From the NCBI GenBank assembly GCA_963921795.1, contig OY997640.1:50856468-50920467 (forward strand): DNA of 64,000 bases, given 5' to 3'. Positions 26,562 to 40,012 of the stretch are shown here, piece by piece (position 1 is the first letter of the stretch; each line of letters begins with the position of its first letter). The notes under the pieces are model-generated. The model ran no database searches. It was given only the letters and a program-made list of their open reading frames with translations, and was not told the DNA's origin. This DNA comes from Nannobrachium achirus. Lineage: Eukaryota; Chordata; Actinopteri; Myctophiformes; Myctophidae. The translations under genes were made by a program, and so were the position numbers.

Positions 26562-27386
26562 AGGAGTCATCCAGACCAAAACACATATAGGGTTAAATCT
26601 GCCTTTTATCATACCCCTAATAACCCCTGCAAACCTGCTTTAGTTGATTTTTTTCATAGCTGCCCCTGTTGCTAGATCTCGGCTGCCCCTGTTGCTAGAT
26701 TTCGCGGGCTCTCTCATAACTAACACTGTGGATTGTCCTTAGGCTAGTGCGGTTATTTCTTTAGCTTCAAAGTTAGTATTTTTTATTGGATTGTGTTTAC
26801 ACAACGTCCTGAGACCAACCAAACCGCTGTTTTGACCTCACAGGCACCCTTACTTGTCAAACAGACCCCTCCCTCCCCTCCCTTTCTAGCCTCTCCTCTC
26901 CCTGCTCTGGTGCAGAGCAGAAGCCGTTTGACAAGTAAGGGTGCCTGTGAGGTCAAAACAGCGGTTTGGTTGGTCTCAGGACGTTGTGTAAACACAATCC
27001 AATAAAAATACTAACTTTGAAGCTAAAGAAATAACTGCACTAGCCTAAGGACAATCCACTGTGTTAGTTATGAGAGAGCCCGCGAAATCTAGCAACAGGG
27101 GCAGCCGAAATCTAGCAACAGGGGCAGCTATGAAAACTAGACCAGGTCAACCTGGTTGTGCCAGACCCCCTGTCTGTCATCATCATTTATGACATCATGC
27201 CTTTTGTAGGCATGTCATCATCATGTCATCATCATATATACCCTTTATATAGAAAACCCGGACCGACATTTGCTTATGTAGGCCTACCCATTTCATGGGT
27301 CTGGCAAAAATCAACTAAAGCAGGTATGAAGGGGTATGATAAAAGGCAGATTTAACCCTATATGTGTTTTGGTCTGGATGACTCCT
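26562..27386. mobile_element. Large TTAA-flanked fold-back element
   Basis: 825 bp between TTAA 26558-26561 and TTAA 27387-27390. Arms of more than 300 bp are nearly perfect reverse complements (AGGAGTCATCCAGACCAAAA ... TTTTGGTCTGGATGACTCCT; TTGTTGACCTC-type inner arms meet at a GC-rich spacer, 26865-26925). The right arm is interrupted at about 27139-27305 by a separate insertion. Because of the symmetry both strands encode the same 70-codon frame starting MFTQRPETNQT; this is a by-product of the palindrome, not evidence of a gene. Confidence 0.8.
27139..27305. mobile_element. Nested insertion in the fold-back arm
   Basis: The left arm reads AGTTGATTTTTTTCATAGCT without a break, but the mirrored right arm is split between ATGAAAA and AAAATCAACT by about 167 bp. 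The insert begins CTAGACCAGGTCAACC and ends CATGGGTCTGGC; it has GTCATCATCAT repeats inside. Confidence 0.65.
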
Positions 27387-27825
27387 TTAAAGGTGACCAA
27401 TTTTGTTTGTAATGTATCCCCAATTTCACTTAATAGGGTTATGCACATGCATAAAGTGAATGGCAAATTGAGTGGCAAAGTCGGTGGCAAAGTGAGTTTA
27501 ACGTTGTTTAACGCCATTTAATGCAATCACTTTTCTGTTTGGTAGTAGTAGTGTTTTGCCACTCAGTAGGCGTTCCCGCATAACTTCCAGGTATGATGAT
27601 GATGTCAAACGCATACCCTCTATTGTGCTTGGTGTATGTTGTCTGACCCCAAAGTATATGTTGAAAGAATTTCTTATAATGCATACATTATACAGTGTAA
27701 TGTAAATCTCATTTCATACAGTAAATTAAACTTAGCTACAACGTTTTATTAATATGTTATCTTAATGTTTCACCTTGTTGACATACTACCAGGTAGCCTG
27801 CCTGTTCCCAAATTGGTGTTCTACG

Positions 27826-28365
27826 TGCAGTGTAAAGTACTTAATACGTACTAATACTTCCGTACTATTTTGAGGTATAAATACTTAACTTGAGTATTTC
27901 CAATTTCCAATACTTTTACTTCTACTCCACTACATTTCAGATCCAAATATTCTACTTTTACTCCACTACATTTATTTGAACACTTTAGTTACTAGTTACT
28001 TTCTGGACTTTGCTTATTGTAACAAAACATACATTAAACCACTTCAGCCCTATATACATTTCCACCATTTGAAAATAGCCGATTTACAAGCTCATAGTGC
28101 ACTGCAATATGACGCATTGTAAGCTTGCAGATTTGCTATTTTCAAAAGATGTTTGTCCATTTGAAAACTTGAAATGGGACATTGTGCATAATGAGTACTT
28201 TTGGTACTTTAAGTACATTTTGATGGCAATACTTCTGTACTTTTACTCAAGTACATTTTTAATTCCAGACTTTTACTTGTAACAGAGTATTTCTACATTG
28301 CTGTATTGATACTTTTACTCACTAGTAAAACATTTGAGTGCTTTTTCCACCACTGTCTATGTGTT
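27826..28365 (-). repeat. Stepwise AGTACTTTTACT-type repeat, copy 2, with hairpin module
   Basis: Reverse complement of the 1577-2296 copy, ending TTTTTCCACCACTG. It retains the intact target site (TACTTTAAGTACATTTTGAT at about 28205-28224) that carries the MITE in copy 1. The hairpin module at 28068-28147 pairs TTTGAAAATAG with CTATTTTCAAA. Confidence 0.75.
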
Positions 28366-28799
28366 CATGAATGTCCCAGCATGCGTCCTCGTACACGTGC
28401 TGGGAAAGACATGATGCCAGTGGTGAACGTAGATTGAAGATCACCACCACCACATGTCTCTTCTCTCAACATAAATAAACACAAGGCTTTCATCTTTGTG
28501 GTGTACAAGTGGCAGCAATTGACATCTTATAACAGATTTAACCTGAAGGGGTTTCTGGTCATCCTTGGCGAGATCCAACATGGGTGGGCTGGAGTGGAGG
28601 TTGGGGTGGGGGCTGTGCCTAAATGCCTTAATTCCCCTGGATTTATTTGATCAGTACAAATCACAAGAATAATGTGTGAGTTTTCAGTAAAATCACAACA
28701 ACAATATATACATTATAAGGTTTAAATGGTGAACAGAGGCAGTGATGTAGCGGCTGGGAAGAGTTTGCAGTAAACTTTGACCTGGACAGGTGTCCTTAA

Positions 28800-29480
28800 C
28801 CCTTTTAGTGCCTATCCCGAACATGTTCGGGATATTCGGGATCAAAAACAATTTTTTATTTGCTATTTTACTTACCCCGAGCTGCTTGGAGCAACGTGGG
28901 TGGTCCCGGCTCGCCCAGCGCTCACCAACGAGAGACGCTAGATGCTCCGACGATTTATTCCATTGAAAATGGTTTAAAATAAAGTTTAGACCCCCCCCAA
29001 TGTTCACCAAATGTTCATTGTAGGCGGGCGCGACGTATTCCAGGGTGCCTATCCCGAACATGTCCGGGATATTTAATAAAATGAATTATTTTATCGGAGG
29101 CCTCAACGAAGCCCCGGTCTAGACGTCCATCCTTGGCCGGGACTTAGACTCGGCCATCCACGGGCCGTATTCGCGCTAACGGCCGAATCGCGCCGCCCAC
29201 TCCAATAATAAATCACATCTTTAGACAGGATTTTCTCCGGATTGTGTCCCCAGACCCAAAGAGAAAGTTTTTTTCGGCTGAAATAGCTTTAGATCGGGCT
29301 TCTAAATGGGTTAGCATTTTGGCTACGTGTCAGCTAGCTTCCTCCTCTCGACACCCATAGGATTGACCGGAGTGAAAACACAAGCCAGTTGGGAGAGGGT
29401 CAACGAAAGCTATAAAGAAGGTCTATGGATACATTTCTGGCACTCTAGCACCCCTTGTGGCCGGATGGCACTGTATGAGT
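28800..29480. repeat. Repeat with recurring CCCGAACATGTTCGGG palindrome
   Basis: A 22-bp perfect palindrome centred on ACATGT (28813-28834) recurs with one change at 29050-29071. Both copies are preceded by GTGCCTATCCCGAACATG. The region ends with CTCTAGCACCCCTTGTGGCC. It looks like an interspersed repeat with duplicated ends. Confidence 0.5.
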
Positions 29481-30264
29481 TAAACAGGAGTAATTATAGG
29501 GAGTATTTCTCCAAATTGTATCAATGTGTGTGACAGGGACTGGTTTATCATCATTTATCATCCCTGTCTCATGTTATTAATGAAGTGCGTGGTCAGTTTC
29601 CAGAAAAATTGCCAAGAGCAAAAACAATAAATAAAACACTTTTTTATCCCCTCACGCATGCATGTGCGCGTGCATGACACACGCACAATTGTGTATGTTA
29701 CAGAGGGTACTTTGTTCTGTTGTGTTTTATTATTGGTAGTTTTGTCAACTCTTTTGGTAGCAAAACATTTCAGCCAGTACACCTATTGGTATCTACTGTA
29801 TGAATCAGCTGAGAAAATAAATTGCTGTATACATTACAGATTTGATCAAATGGCCATGCAGCCTTGATTTGCTCTGGCTGAGGGAGTGGTAAAACAACAG
29901 AGATAGTGATAATAAGCTTGAAATGATTGGTCAGCTGCTGCGTCTTCCCTAGGGACTAGATAACTGCATGCTTAACTGCCACCGTGAGCGCCGTCACTGC
30001 TGAAGGAGCTCGCGCTCATGTTAGACATGAACCAAACACAGTTTCTGCAGATGTTTTGGTCAAACTGACGTATGAGGGGACTCCCCAAGTTTATCCGGGT
30101 GCAAGGGAACCAAAACACAGGGAGGAAAACGGTGACCTTCCGTGGTTCACAGAATGGCAAGGCCAGCCAATGTTTTCAGCCAACTCCCTCCCCCAAATGG
30201 ACCACAGCTTCTTTCACCGGGGCAGTTCCTCTTTGACAGTATGTCATAATAAATAATTATACAT

Positions 30265-30395
30265 TTTATGACAGCCTGACAGCGTGTTGCGGTTTCGAAT
30301 ACCGTTCCTGACGACCTTTGCTGTGTGTCACTCCCTGTCTCTCTCCCCATTTCTTGTCAGTCTACTGTCTCATCAATAAAGGCAAAATAAATCTT
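30265..30395 (+). repeat. SINE copy
   Basis: AGCCTGACAGCGTGTTGCGG, TTTCGAATACC (degenerate box B), GACGACCTTTGCTGTGTGTC, CTTGTCAGTCTACTGTC and AATAAAGGCAAAATAAA match the 49.6 kb copy. Confidence 0.7.
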
Positions 30396-31283
30396 AAAAA
30401 AAAAGATAATAGATATATTTTCTCAATAGTGTAGAGTATAGTAAACAAATTATCACCCTGCATTCGTCATTGCCCAAAGTTATTTAATTGAGGGCCAGCA
30501 TATCAACTCGAGCCATAAGCAGTACATATTTATGTTAATCCGATAACACTGTAGCATACGTGTATGTGCTGTATTTCTGTCCATGAATTTGGTTTTCCCA
30601 TCACAACCGCTGTGTGAGAAAATGACTGTTTTGAGTGTCAGGTTGCAGCTTTAGTTAGAAACGAGCTTACTGGTTTTAATTGCTCACACAGGTGGGCCCC
30701 CTGATCTTGCTCTGACCCTCAGGGCCGAACGAGGACCCCCATTATGAAGGTCAAAGGTCAGCTTAATGCTAGAGGCTAATGGATCTGACGGCCACTTCGA
30801 TATCCTTCTCCCCTCAACCTCAGCAATCAGCACTAATCAATACTATTATCCAGATGTTTGAACATTTTAAGGCCACTGGAGGTTGTGACTTCAACCTAGA
30901 TGGAGAATAATAATAATAACACATTTTATTTATAACACGCTTTACATTCTTACAAATCTCAAAGTGCTACAAGGCAAAAAAAAAACAGCATATAGGCAAC
31001 CAATCCATTACATACAGGGCTCCACTTAGCTTGACTAATGGGTCAGATAAAAACTAAAGCTAAAACAGGGCAAAGACAAAAAACTAGGATCAACTAGGAA
31101 CAGATATGTCCGATTCAAGTACAATTCAGATATGTGCTAAAAAAGCATGGTACACAGCCACGCACGCACGCACAAACACACGCGCACACACAAAATAGAT
31201 ATCTCAGGCCTCTCATCAGTCATAATCTCTACCAGCTGGTGTCAGTCTTTTCCCCTCTAACCTCTGACCCTCTGCCCCCCACC

Positions 31284-31451
<168 letters not shown>

Positions 31452-32112
31452 TCTCATCGATGCTGGCAAGGATAAGGGTGCAGGGAGTTGCAGTATGAGT
31501 GCAGAGAGGGAGTGGAGTCAGAACTGGTCAGAAGGAGGTCATTCAGCAGTATTATGGGCCAGTAGGGGCCAGGAAGTCCCTGGGGCCCATTCATCACTAT
31601 GGAGGATAAACACATACTGGCAGGAAGGCTAATGCGTCATACACAGAGATGGCAGGAGATAAGGGCGACTGTAGGGTCTTGGTTAGGAGAACTGGAGGTT
31701 ACCAAGGTTTGCGCTCAAACATCCAGAGTAGACGTGCCGTCTTCACATGAGAGAAAACAGCAAAAAATACAAATTCTTTGCTGTTTTCTCGCAAAACTTT
31801 ACTCCATAAATCTTTAAATTGACCTGATGCAGGCCAACTGGGTCAAAACGCCACAAGATTATAATAGGGATATTCATCTTCAATGGAGTGAGTATCATGC
31901 CAAGTTAGCTGTTTACTGGATATTGTTCTAAGAATTAAAAGAAATAGTTACTCATGCAATGTTTTGCCCTCATTAAAGTCCAACTCTCTCCACATAATCT
32001 TGAGTACCATTTGAAAAGGTCTGTGGAAAGACTGAAAGCTTACCTTGAAACTCAGATTAGGTCAAATGAAAGTTGAGTTAATTACTGTCAAGCCTTTTAT
32101 TTCCATATAAGT

Positions 32113-32275
<163 letters not shown>

Positions 32276-32571
32276 ACCGCACATGTGAGGTTGTGTGTTT
32301 GGTATAACAAAAATGAAAATAACAAAAATGAAAAAGCTTTCGGCGTGCACTAGAATTACGTGCACTAGAAGAACGTGATTTAATCAACACAATTTTCACT
32401 AATAGCTTTTTACTAAAACATATATATTAACCATCAATTATAAAACATAAATATTAACCATCAATTATGTCTCCAAAGCCTTTACATTGGCACAACCAAC
32501 CATCAACCACCTAAAGCTGTATACTGTAAGACAGTTCTGCTCCAAGAGTCCAGTAACTTTATATTTTAGCG

Positions 32572-33037
32572 CAACAAGGGTCTTCAAAGGGGGTCCGGGA
32601 CCCCTAGGGGCTCCTCAGAGTTACTACAGGGGGTCCTCCAAATCTTTGTGTGACAGAAACCTTTTCTCCTTTTTTATATAAACCACTTGAACCATATTCT
32701 GAGAACTTTGGCCAAAAATATCTACAAAAATCTACAAGCTCACAACGCCTCACGCTGCGAGCCGCTGTGAGCTTGTAGATCGGCTATTTTCTGCAAAGAG
32801 GTTTGGTGTAGAGGAGATAAAGAGTAGACCAAGTACAGAGTGAAAGGTCAAGTTTATGAAGTATTGACGGTTCAAGTGGTTAAATATCTGAAAACACAAA
32901 TTGACATGAATCCAAAATACACTGATAATTGTGCCGTCAAACGATGAAACTATATGGTATCTATGGGTTATGGGGGTCCCTGCTTCATCTCTCTCTCGAC
33001 TAAGGGGTCCTTGGCCTGAAAACATTGAAGAGCCCTG
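32572..33037 (+). mobile_element. hAT-like MITE, AGGGTCTTCAA family, copy 2
   Basis: Ends AAGGGTCTTCAAAG and TTGAAGAGCCCTG; flanks TTTTAGCG (32564-32571) and TTTTAGTG (33038-33045) form an 8-bp duplication with one mismatch. Internally, 32681-32880 is bounded by AACCACTTGAACC / GGTTCAAGTGGTT and carries a hairpin module (32712-32795). It closely matches copy 3 at 55.3 kb. Confidence 0.8.
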
Positions 33038-33489
33038 TTTTAGTGTGTTTAGTTTGGAGTCTGAGAATGTCTTTAAAACAATACACCACACTGCCACTCC
33101 GTCATGGAGCAATAATAATAAGATAATTGCCTTTAATGAATGAGGCCCCTCTGGCTATATTTGACTTTGTCTTTTCCCCATTGTAACTGTACGATGGAAA
33201 CAGGACCCTGTAACGGCAGCGTTAGCTACAGCAACGTTGCCCTCAGAAGTGTATGACCCAATCCCAGTGAAAGTTGATTAACTCTTGTAAATGTTAAGCA
33301 CTCCTAATAAAACTCAGAAATGCAAACTCATTTCCAGTGGTTTGATGGGGCGATGTAACGAAGCTGGGCTAATGGTCCATCTGTTTGACATCAAAGCAGA
33401 ATGCAATACTCTTTGCAATCAGTGAGAGAGAGTGTTCTTAAGAGGGATACAACGAGAAAAGTCTGGGGAGTGTGTACGCGTTCCGCGTG

Positions 33490-33491
<2 letters not shown>

Positions 33492-33548
<57 letters not shown>
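33492..33548. repeat. (GT)n microsatellite
   Basis: About 28 GT units ending in a G-homopolymer. Confidence 0.95.
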
Positions 33549-33549
<1 letters not shown>

Positions 33550-34289
33550 GGGGGGGGGGGTGCCTTGGAGTAGTGGACAAGAGGGCCCCATTTTGACAGA
33601 TTACCATCATTTGCTCCAAACATGGCAATATGGGAGTCGATGGAACAACACAACAAGGGAGTGTTTTGTGAACCCTTCAGCGTGCTTCAGGCACCTGTAG
33701 CTGACTGGCAAATAAAAAAAACTCCTCAAATTGAGAGAGCCTACAACATTAGACACTTCTGTGATTGGATAGTATGTTTGAGAGAAGCAGGAAACAAAGG
33801 ATACAGAAATTAGATCACATTCGATATAGATTTTGAACACAGAAAAAACAACTGCTAGAGCCATTAGGGCCAACAGTAACAAATTATTTGACCTAACACA
33901 CTTATCATCCGTAACACTGACTTGACTTTCATGCCCTCATTGTTGTCTCAGCAAACAGAATCTCTCTACAGTCAAATCCCCAGTGTTCATTAATCAATTT
34001 TTAACTCTGAGCAAATGGGCCTGGAAGGGTCAATTTGGTTACAATTATACACTGTCATGGTACTGCTCTAACGTGCACTCCTTCCTTGGGCCTGAGCCCT
34101 GAATCCCTCCCAGGCCTCTTGCCCCGGGCCCCTCCTACACTGTTTCCTTCTCATCTTTTCTACTATTCGTCTCAATAAAGACAAAAATACCAAGAGAAGT
34201 GAGCTGTCCACTCCTCTCCAGAACACATCAACATCTCACATTAAGAGACAGTTTTTCATTCAACCACCAGCGATAGCCATGGCCAGATG

Positions 34290-34610
34290 CATTGTTTTTG
34301 GGTTGTCCATCCGAACGTACGTCTGTCCCAAAGTTACAAATACAATATCTCAGGAATTTATTGAGGGCATTTCTTCAAAATGTTCACAAAAATCCACTTT
34401 GACTCAAAGATTAACTCATTCGAATTCGGTGGGTAAAGGTCAAGTTCATTGTGACCTTCACTATATGAAATACAGTGTATTTGGGTACCCCTTGTCAGAG
34501 TGGAGGCTAGCCCAGTGGAGCCATATGGAACTCCATATTTGGGCAATACTGATGTCAAATTTGAATGCTGTTTTTCAGGTGAGGCAGCACATTGATTGAA
34601 CATAATTGCT
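34290..34610 (+). repeat. Fish repeat with 'ATCTCAGGAATTTATTGAGG' and 'GGTCAA' words
   Basis: ACAATATCTCAGGAATTTAT, TTCTTCAAAATGTTCACAAA and GGTAAAGGTCAAGTTCATTG are phrases of a common teleost interspersed repeat. Related AAGGTCAAGGTCA words recur at 61750-61860. Confidence 0.5.
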
Positions 34611-34816
34611 ACCGTAGGTCGCAGTTTAGTCTGTGAACCGTCACAGCTTAATTGACCGTATCTCTGTCTGTCTATAACGCCTGACACAGAAAAAAAAAGA
34701 AAATAGAAGAAGTGCTCTTCCGCGCACAGGTCTCCACCAGGACACGCGTCCTGGTGGTGCTATAATAGGCCAATGTAAAAAGGGTGGCATGTGTTCTTCA
34801 CCAATCTTAGACCTTT

Positions 34817-35595
34817 CATGGCGCCACCATGAGGCTGATTTGAACATTTTTGTGTAATTTCTTCCTTGGCCTTTTGCGAATGTGCGTGCACAATTTCATT
34901 ACAATTGCACACTGTGTTTGATTTGAGGCATTTTGTTCGAAATGGATCAATCCTGCAAAGTTTGGAGGCCAATCTTAGCCAATCAGGATGGAATATTTAA
35001 TACGGGACAGATCCGTCTTGATCATATGACTGTAGAGATACTGTGTACTGATGTGTGTTAATTTGGGGTAAAATCTGAAGGAGTAATATCCAAAAATGTG
35101 TCTTACATAAGTCAGCCTCCTGGTGGCGCTCTAAAAGGCTGATGTGAAAAATGCAAGGAAAGGGTTTTTCCTTGGCCTATAGGGAGTGTGCTTACAAAGT
35201 TTGAAACTGATCGGTGGAGTTATAGGTAAAACCACGAATTGGCCTGTTATATCGCCACCATGAGGCTGATTTCAAAAATTTGAAGTGGCATTTCTTCCTC
35301 GGCCTAATGGGAACGTGTGTGCGCGATTTCATGTTAATTGCACTCTGCATTTGTGATTTGAGGCATTTTGTGCAAAATGGACCAATCTTACAAACTTTGA
35401 AAGCCAATATGAGCCAATCAGGATGGAATATGGACAATCAGACAGATCTGTGTTGATCACATGACTGTAGAGATGCTGTCTACCGATTTGCGTGATTTTT
35501 GGACAAAATCTGTAGGAGTAGTGTACAGAAATGTGTTTTGCAAACATCGGCCTCATGGTGGCGCTAGAACAGGGCCATTTGAAAAATGTGGGGCA
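34817..35595 (+). repeat. Repeat made of two tandem units of about 345 bp
   Basis: Unit 1 (34817-35160) and unit 2 (35249-35595) share CGCCACCATGAGGCTGATTT, GATTTGAGGCATTTTGT, AGCCAATCAGGATGGAATAT, ATGACTGTAGAGAT and GGTGGCGCT in the same order at a spacing of about 432 bp. A reverse-complement relative is at 58860-59110. Confidence 0.7.
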
Positions 35596-37121
35596 GAGGT
35601 TCTGAATTGGCATCCAATACTTCCTGAAGAGCCCGGCAGTGTATGATCTGCGCTGTGATTGGCCGGTAGTGTATCATGTGTGTATGATCTGCAATGTGAT
35701 TGGCCATCGTATACACAACGTATACGGATGATGCAAATCCCGCCCCTGTCAAGGCTAAGTAGAAAACATATAAAGAAAAGGCTTTTGGGGTAGAAATTAA
35801 CGGAGTGGGGGTTCTAAAACTTTAGCGATTTAATAGTTAGGACAATTTTAAGATATGTTTTATAAAAAAAGTTACATAGTATAACTTTAAATATACAAAT
35901 TACAAAGTGACTGAAATATTTAATTTCATACTTAAATAAAGAATAGTATTTTTTTCAGAATGTATGAAAAAAAAATCAACATGGAAATTATGAGTCATGA
36001 CCATTATGACTATTATACAAAATAATTGTGATTATCTTGAATAATTGAAATCAGATGATTATGTAATAATTGTGACAGGCCTATCACAAACATCCCAGTC
36101 CTTCTTTAAAAAAATCCTTCTTCAAAGGCCACATGCACTTACAGTACAAACAGTTCTAAGCAGATGGCAGCGATTCAACAACAACATATCCTCAAACATT
36201 TTCCTTTTTGAACCACTATCGCCATTTTATCCACCAGCAATCCAGAACCAGGGAACATCTGGCCTTCTACCTGCAAAGACACACTGGCCTCTCCACAGGG
36301 GTGTCACAAGGGGGGGAGTGGGACTGAGTTACTAGGGGGGGCCTTAATTATTATATACTTTAGCTATTGAAAAATAGCTGATATACAAGCTCACATTGCG
36401 GCACCGAGTGCGTAATAATGCGTTCCCAGTCTAAATGGGTTAAACCCCCTCCTCCCATTCATGGGGGCCCGCATTGAATCCTTGTACCCAGGGCCCAGAA
36501 TTTGGTCCGACACCCCTGCTCTCCACAATATCTCTCTCTGTGCGTTTCGCCTCCGATGGTTTGTTATCTTTGGTGTTGGACACTTGGCCCCCGTGCAGCT
36601 GTATTTACAAGTAGCATGCTAGGTCCAAATTGATCACAGATGGCTCTCGTCGTACCTGAGATGAGGGCGTACGTCCAACTCAGCAGTCTGCAGCTCAAAA
36701 ACCCTGTTTGTTTTCCCCTTGAAATTCCATCTGGGGTTTTAATGAACGGTGGCTTTGATAAGCCTGCCACACAAAATGTATTGGATTAAATTATCCTGCA
36801 CTCTGTTTGTATAATCAGCGATGGTTATCAGCGATGTCAGGACAGACACAATTTCACACAGCTTAACGGCTTTCAGAAGGACAACATTACACGTTTGCAA
36901 AGACAACAGTGGCAATGAGAGATTTCATATCTCAGGTCAACAGCGCAAGGATCACAAATGTTACAAGTGGTGTGGTGTGTGTGCACGCGCGTGGTTGCGC
37001 ACGTGCGTCTGTGTGTGTGGGAGTGTGTTTGTGTGTGAGGAGAGGTGAAACTGGACTTCGGGGACTCCAAGACAATTGACTGTTAACCACCCAGCATGCT
37101 CATTCTGGGGGGAACACTGGC

Positions 37122-37275
37122 CAAAAATAGCTGATCTACAAGTACGAGCTAATCTACAGACCAGTCTACACTTAGCTTGTAGCCAATCTAGAAATCTTCA
37201 AGCCATACAAGCTCACAACGCGTTGCAACGTGAGCTTGTAGATAGGCATGTAGATGAGCTTGTAGCTTGTAGATT
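37122..37275. repeat. Rearranged cluster of hairpin-module arms
   Basis: At least five arm copies lie in 150 bp: CCAAAAATAGCTGATCTACA, CTAATCTACAGACC, CATACAAGCTCACAACGCG, TTGCAACGTGAGCTTGTAGA and two further GAGCTTGTAG words. It looks like a hairpin that underwent internal duplication. Confidence 0.7.
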
Positions 37276-37312
37276 GATGTCCCACAAGCATGCACACAAG
37301 CACGCACACAAG

Positions 37313-37499
<187 letters not shown>

Positions 37500-37500
<1 letters not shown>

Positions 37501-39840
37501 AGCCAAAGACAAGCCACTAGGCGGCCATTCATTCCTCCTAAAGTGGAAAATAAAGCTATTCATCTGTAGCCTTGTCATTCAATTGCAGCTGACTAAACTT
37601 CCTCTTGTCTGCCCTCTCCAAATTGGTGTCGATCATTGACATGATCAATGGTCCTCAGCCAGTCTGAAGCTTATGTAAACATTCTAGCCATCCATCTAAC
37701 CAGAGAATAATGTAGACCTGGGATGTAGTAAGGTGACTGCATGGATCCACCCTGCTCCAAGACTGTAATGTTGGGACTTTATATCGGATGCTGATAACAG
37801 GAATGGACTCACCATGGTGAGAGTGACATACCCTTACATCCCTTATCTGTCTGGACCTGTGGCTCACTTCCACTTCTGTTTGTTATTTCCTGAACACTTG
37901 CAATCACCAGAATGTTGTCTCTTCAATACTAAAATACAGTGTGTTAGAAACAATTCTGTCACACAAAGACATTTATTTTTATTTTTATTTTTTACAGAGG
38001 ACAGAGGTTGAGGTTTGCTTCTCAACTTTTATTTTAGTGGAACATAAATCTTTTTGTCGACCATGTGATCAAGAGTAGACCCATGATCTCGAAATAAAGC
38101 AAAATATCTCTATTAAGGTTGTCCTCTCTCTGTGACTGAGAACACCTACTTTGGGTGCTGACCCATGGGTTGAGAAAAATAAATGTAAGAGCTCTCTGTT
38201 TTACAGATACCTCACAATCATCATTATTCATATATTCAATTATGGGTCAATCTGTACACTTTCAGGGTTAAATTGACACTCCGGGTGTTACTATGACACA
38301 GTTTACATAATACAGTATTTGAAATAACCAATGTGTTTCTCCAGAAACAGACACCATGCTGCGCTGACAGATGTGCCATCATAATTACCTCATGGAGTGT
38401 GGATCCATAGCTCTTTCTGACAAGCAGGAGAGCAAAGTGCGTTGGGTTCAGCAGCCGCTACTTGTTATCAGCGAGCTTCCAGTATGTTAGACAAGAGCCA
38501 GACTAGAACCAAAGAATGTGTCTAGGCTGTTAGTGCCATGTCTAAGACACAGCTATCAGTAACCTCTGTCTTCATCCCAGACCTCTCTATGTTTAGTCAT
38601 CGGGTATCAGCAGCCAACTCAATTTGGCAACGCACTTCTCTGTCTCAAGTGTTGATTAAGACATGTGTCTTACTCTTAAGTGGCATTGTCAGGTTGCTGA
38701 TCAATAGAAAAGAACATCTTGTCGTATATATATACTGTATGTATATTCTCAAAGAATACGTGTCATTATTGGGGAGTGTGCTTGGCCATAAAAACTGAAA
38801 CCTGGTCTTTTGCATTGAATTTTCCAGCATGTTGCACGTTATTTTCTGATTAGTAAATGAAATATCTGAAATAACCAAGTCACATGCAGTGGTCATGAAG
38901 TGGTAAAAAAAACTCTAAAGATATGCCTTCTTCAGGGACCAGAAATAGTTCCTGTGTAATCGGTTGTGACATAGATAGGAAAAACGCTATCATGACCTTT
39001 GACTTCCCTGTGCGTGTGAAAACCATTCCACTGAGGCCATTTGAAGCCCATATGAAGACATGAAGGAAGCTTTGGGATGTTTTCCAAAAGTTCAAGTGGG
39101 TGTCAGAAGTACAAACACATCCAAAGGCTCTTTGCATCCCCTCACCATTTCCACAAAGGCACCCGCCTTCTAATTAAACAGTGTGTTATAATATTATATT
39201 GATTAAATTCAGATGAGCCTGAGTGCGAGCTCTCGCACTAATTAGTCTATTATCATTTGTGAATGCGAGATGATTACTCTGCCATATACTGTAGCTATGT
39301 TGTCATTTCTGCATTGTTTTATTGCTGTAGTAACATTTTGTGTGCATGAGCCGTGTATCCCGAATGAGTAAAACCAGGCAGTGCGCTGATACCTCCTCCA
39401 ATGTGTCACCGATTGTCACAGTTAAGTTATTGGCTTCAAACTTATCTTACTCTTTTTTTTTCAATCTCTCTCTCTCTCTCTCTGTCTCTCTCTACCTCCC
39501 CAACCCCTTTATTTTTTTTATTATTTTTTTTATTCAGAGCAAGTGCCCCAGTTAAGAAATTGCTTACATCCCACTCGGTCTCGGGCTGGTTTGAAATTTC
39601 CCACAGGGTATGTACCAATATGCAGAGAGAGCACACTTCGACAGATGCCATCGGAGAACAAGCATATGAATTACCAGGCAGTCTGCCATATCTGAGTTCA
39701 CACGGAATGGCATTAATACCTGATTAAGACCCAAACAACAACACAACAACAACATGAAAGCCAGAGCAACTGGGGGAGCAGGTAAAGGTTTCATCATTTA
39801 TATATTAATGGGTTTACTAACAAAGACACCCAACGCACCC
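37500..39840. other. Intergenic, no supported gene
   Basis: AT-rich. A (TC)n tract at 39463-39492 is the only feature noted. Confidence 0.5.
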
Positions 39841-39843
39841 CCC

Positions 39844-40012
<169 letters not shown>

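Noticed and set aside
26783-27005. Matching 70-codon frames on both strands starting MFTQRPETNQT
   Set aside because: The identity of the two strands is explained by the fold-back palindrome. There is no sign of selection for coding.
28693-29061. 122-codon minus-strand frame with repeated MFGIGT
   Set aside because: The repetition comes from the duplicated CCCGAACATG palindromes. No family recognised.
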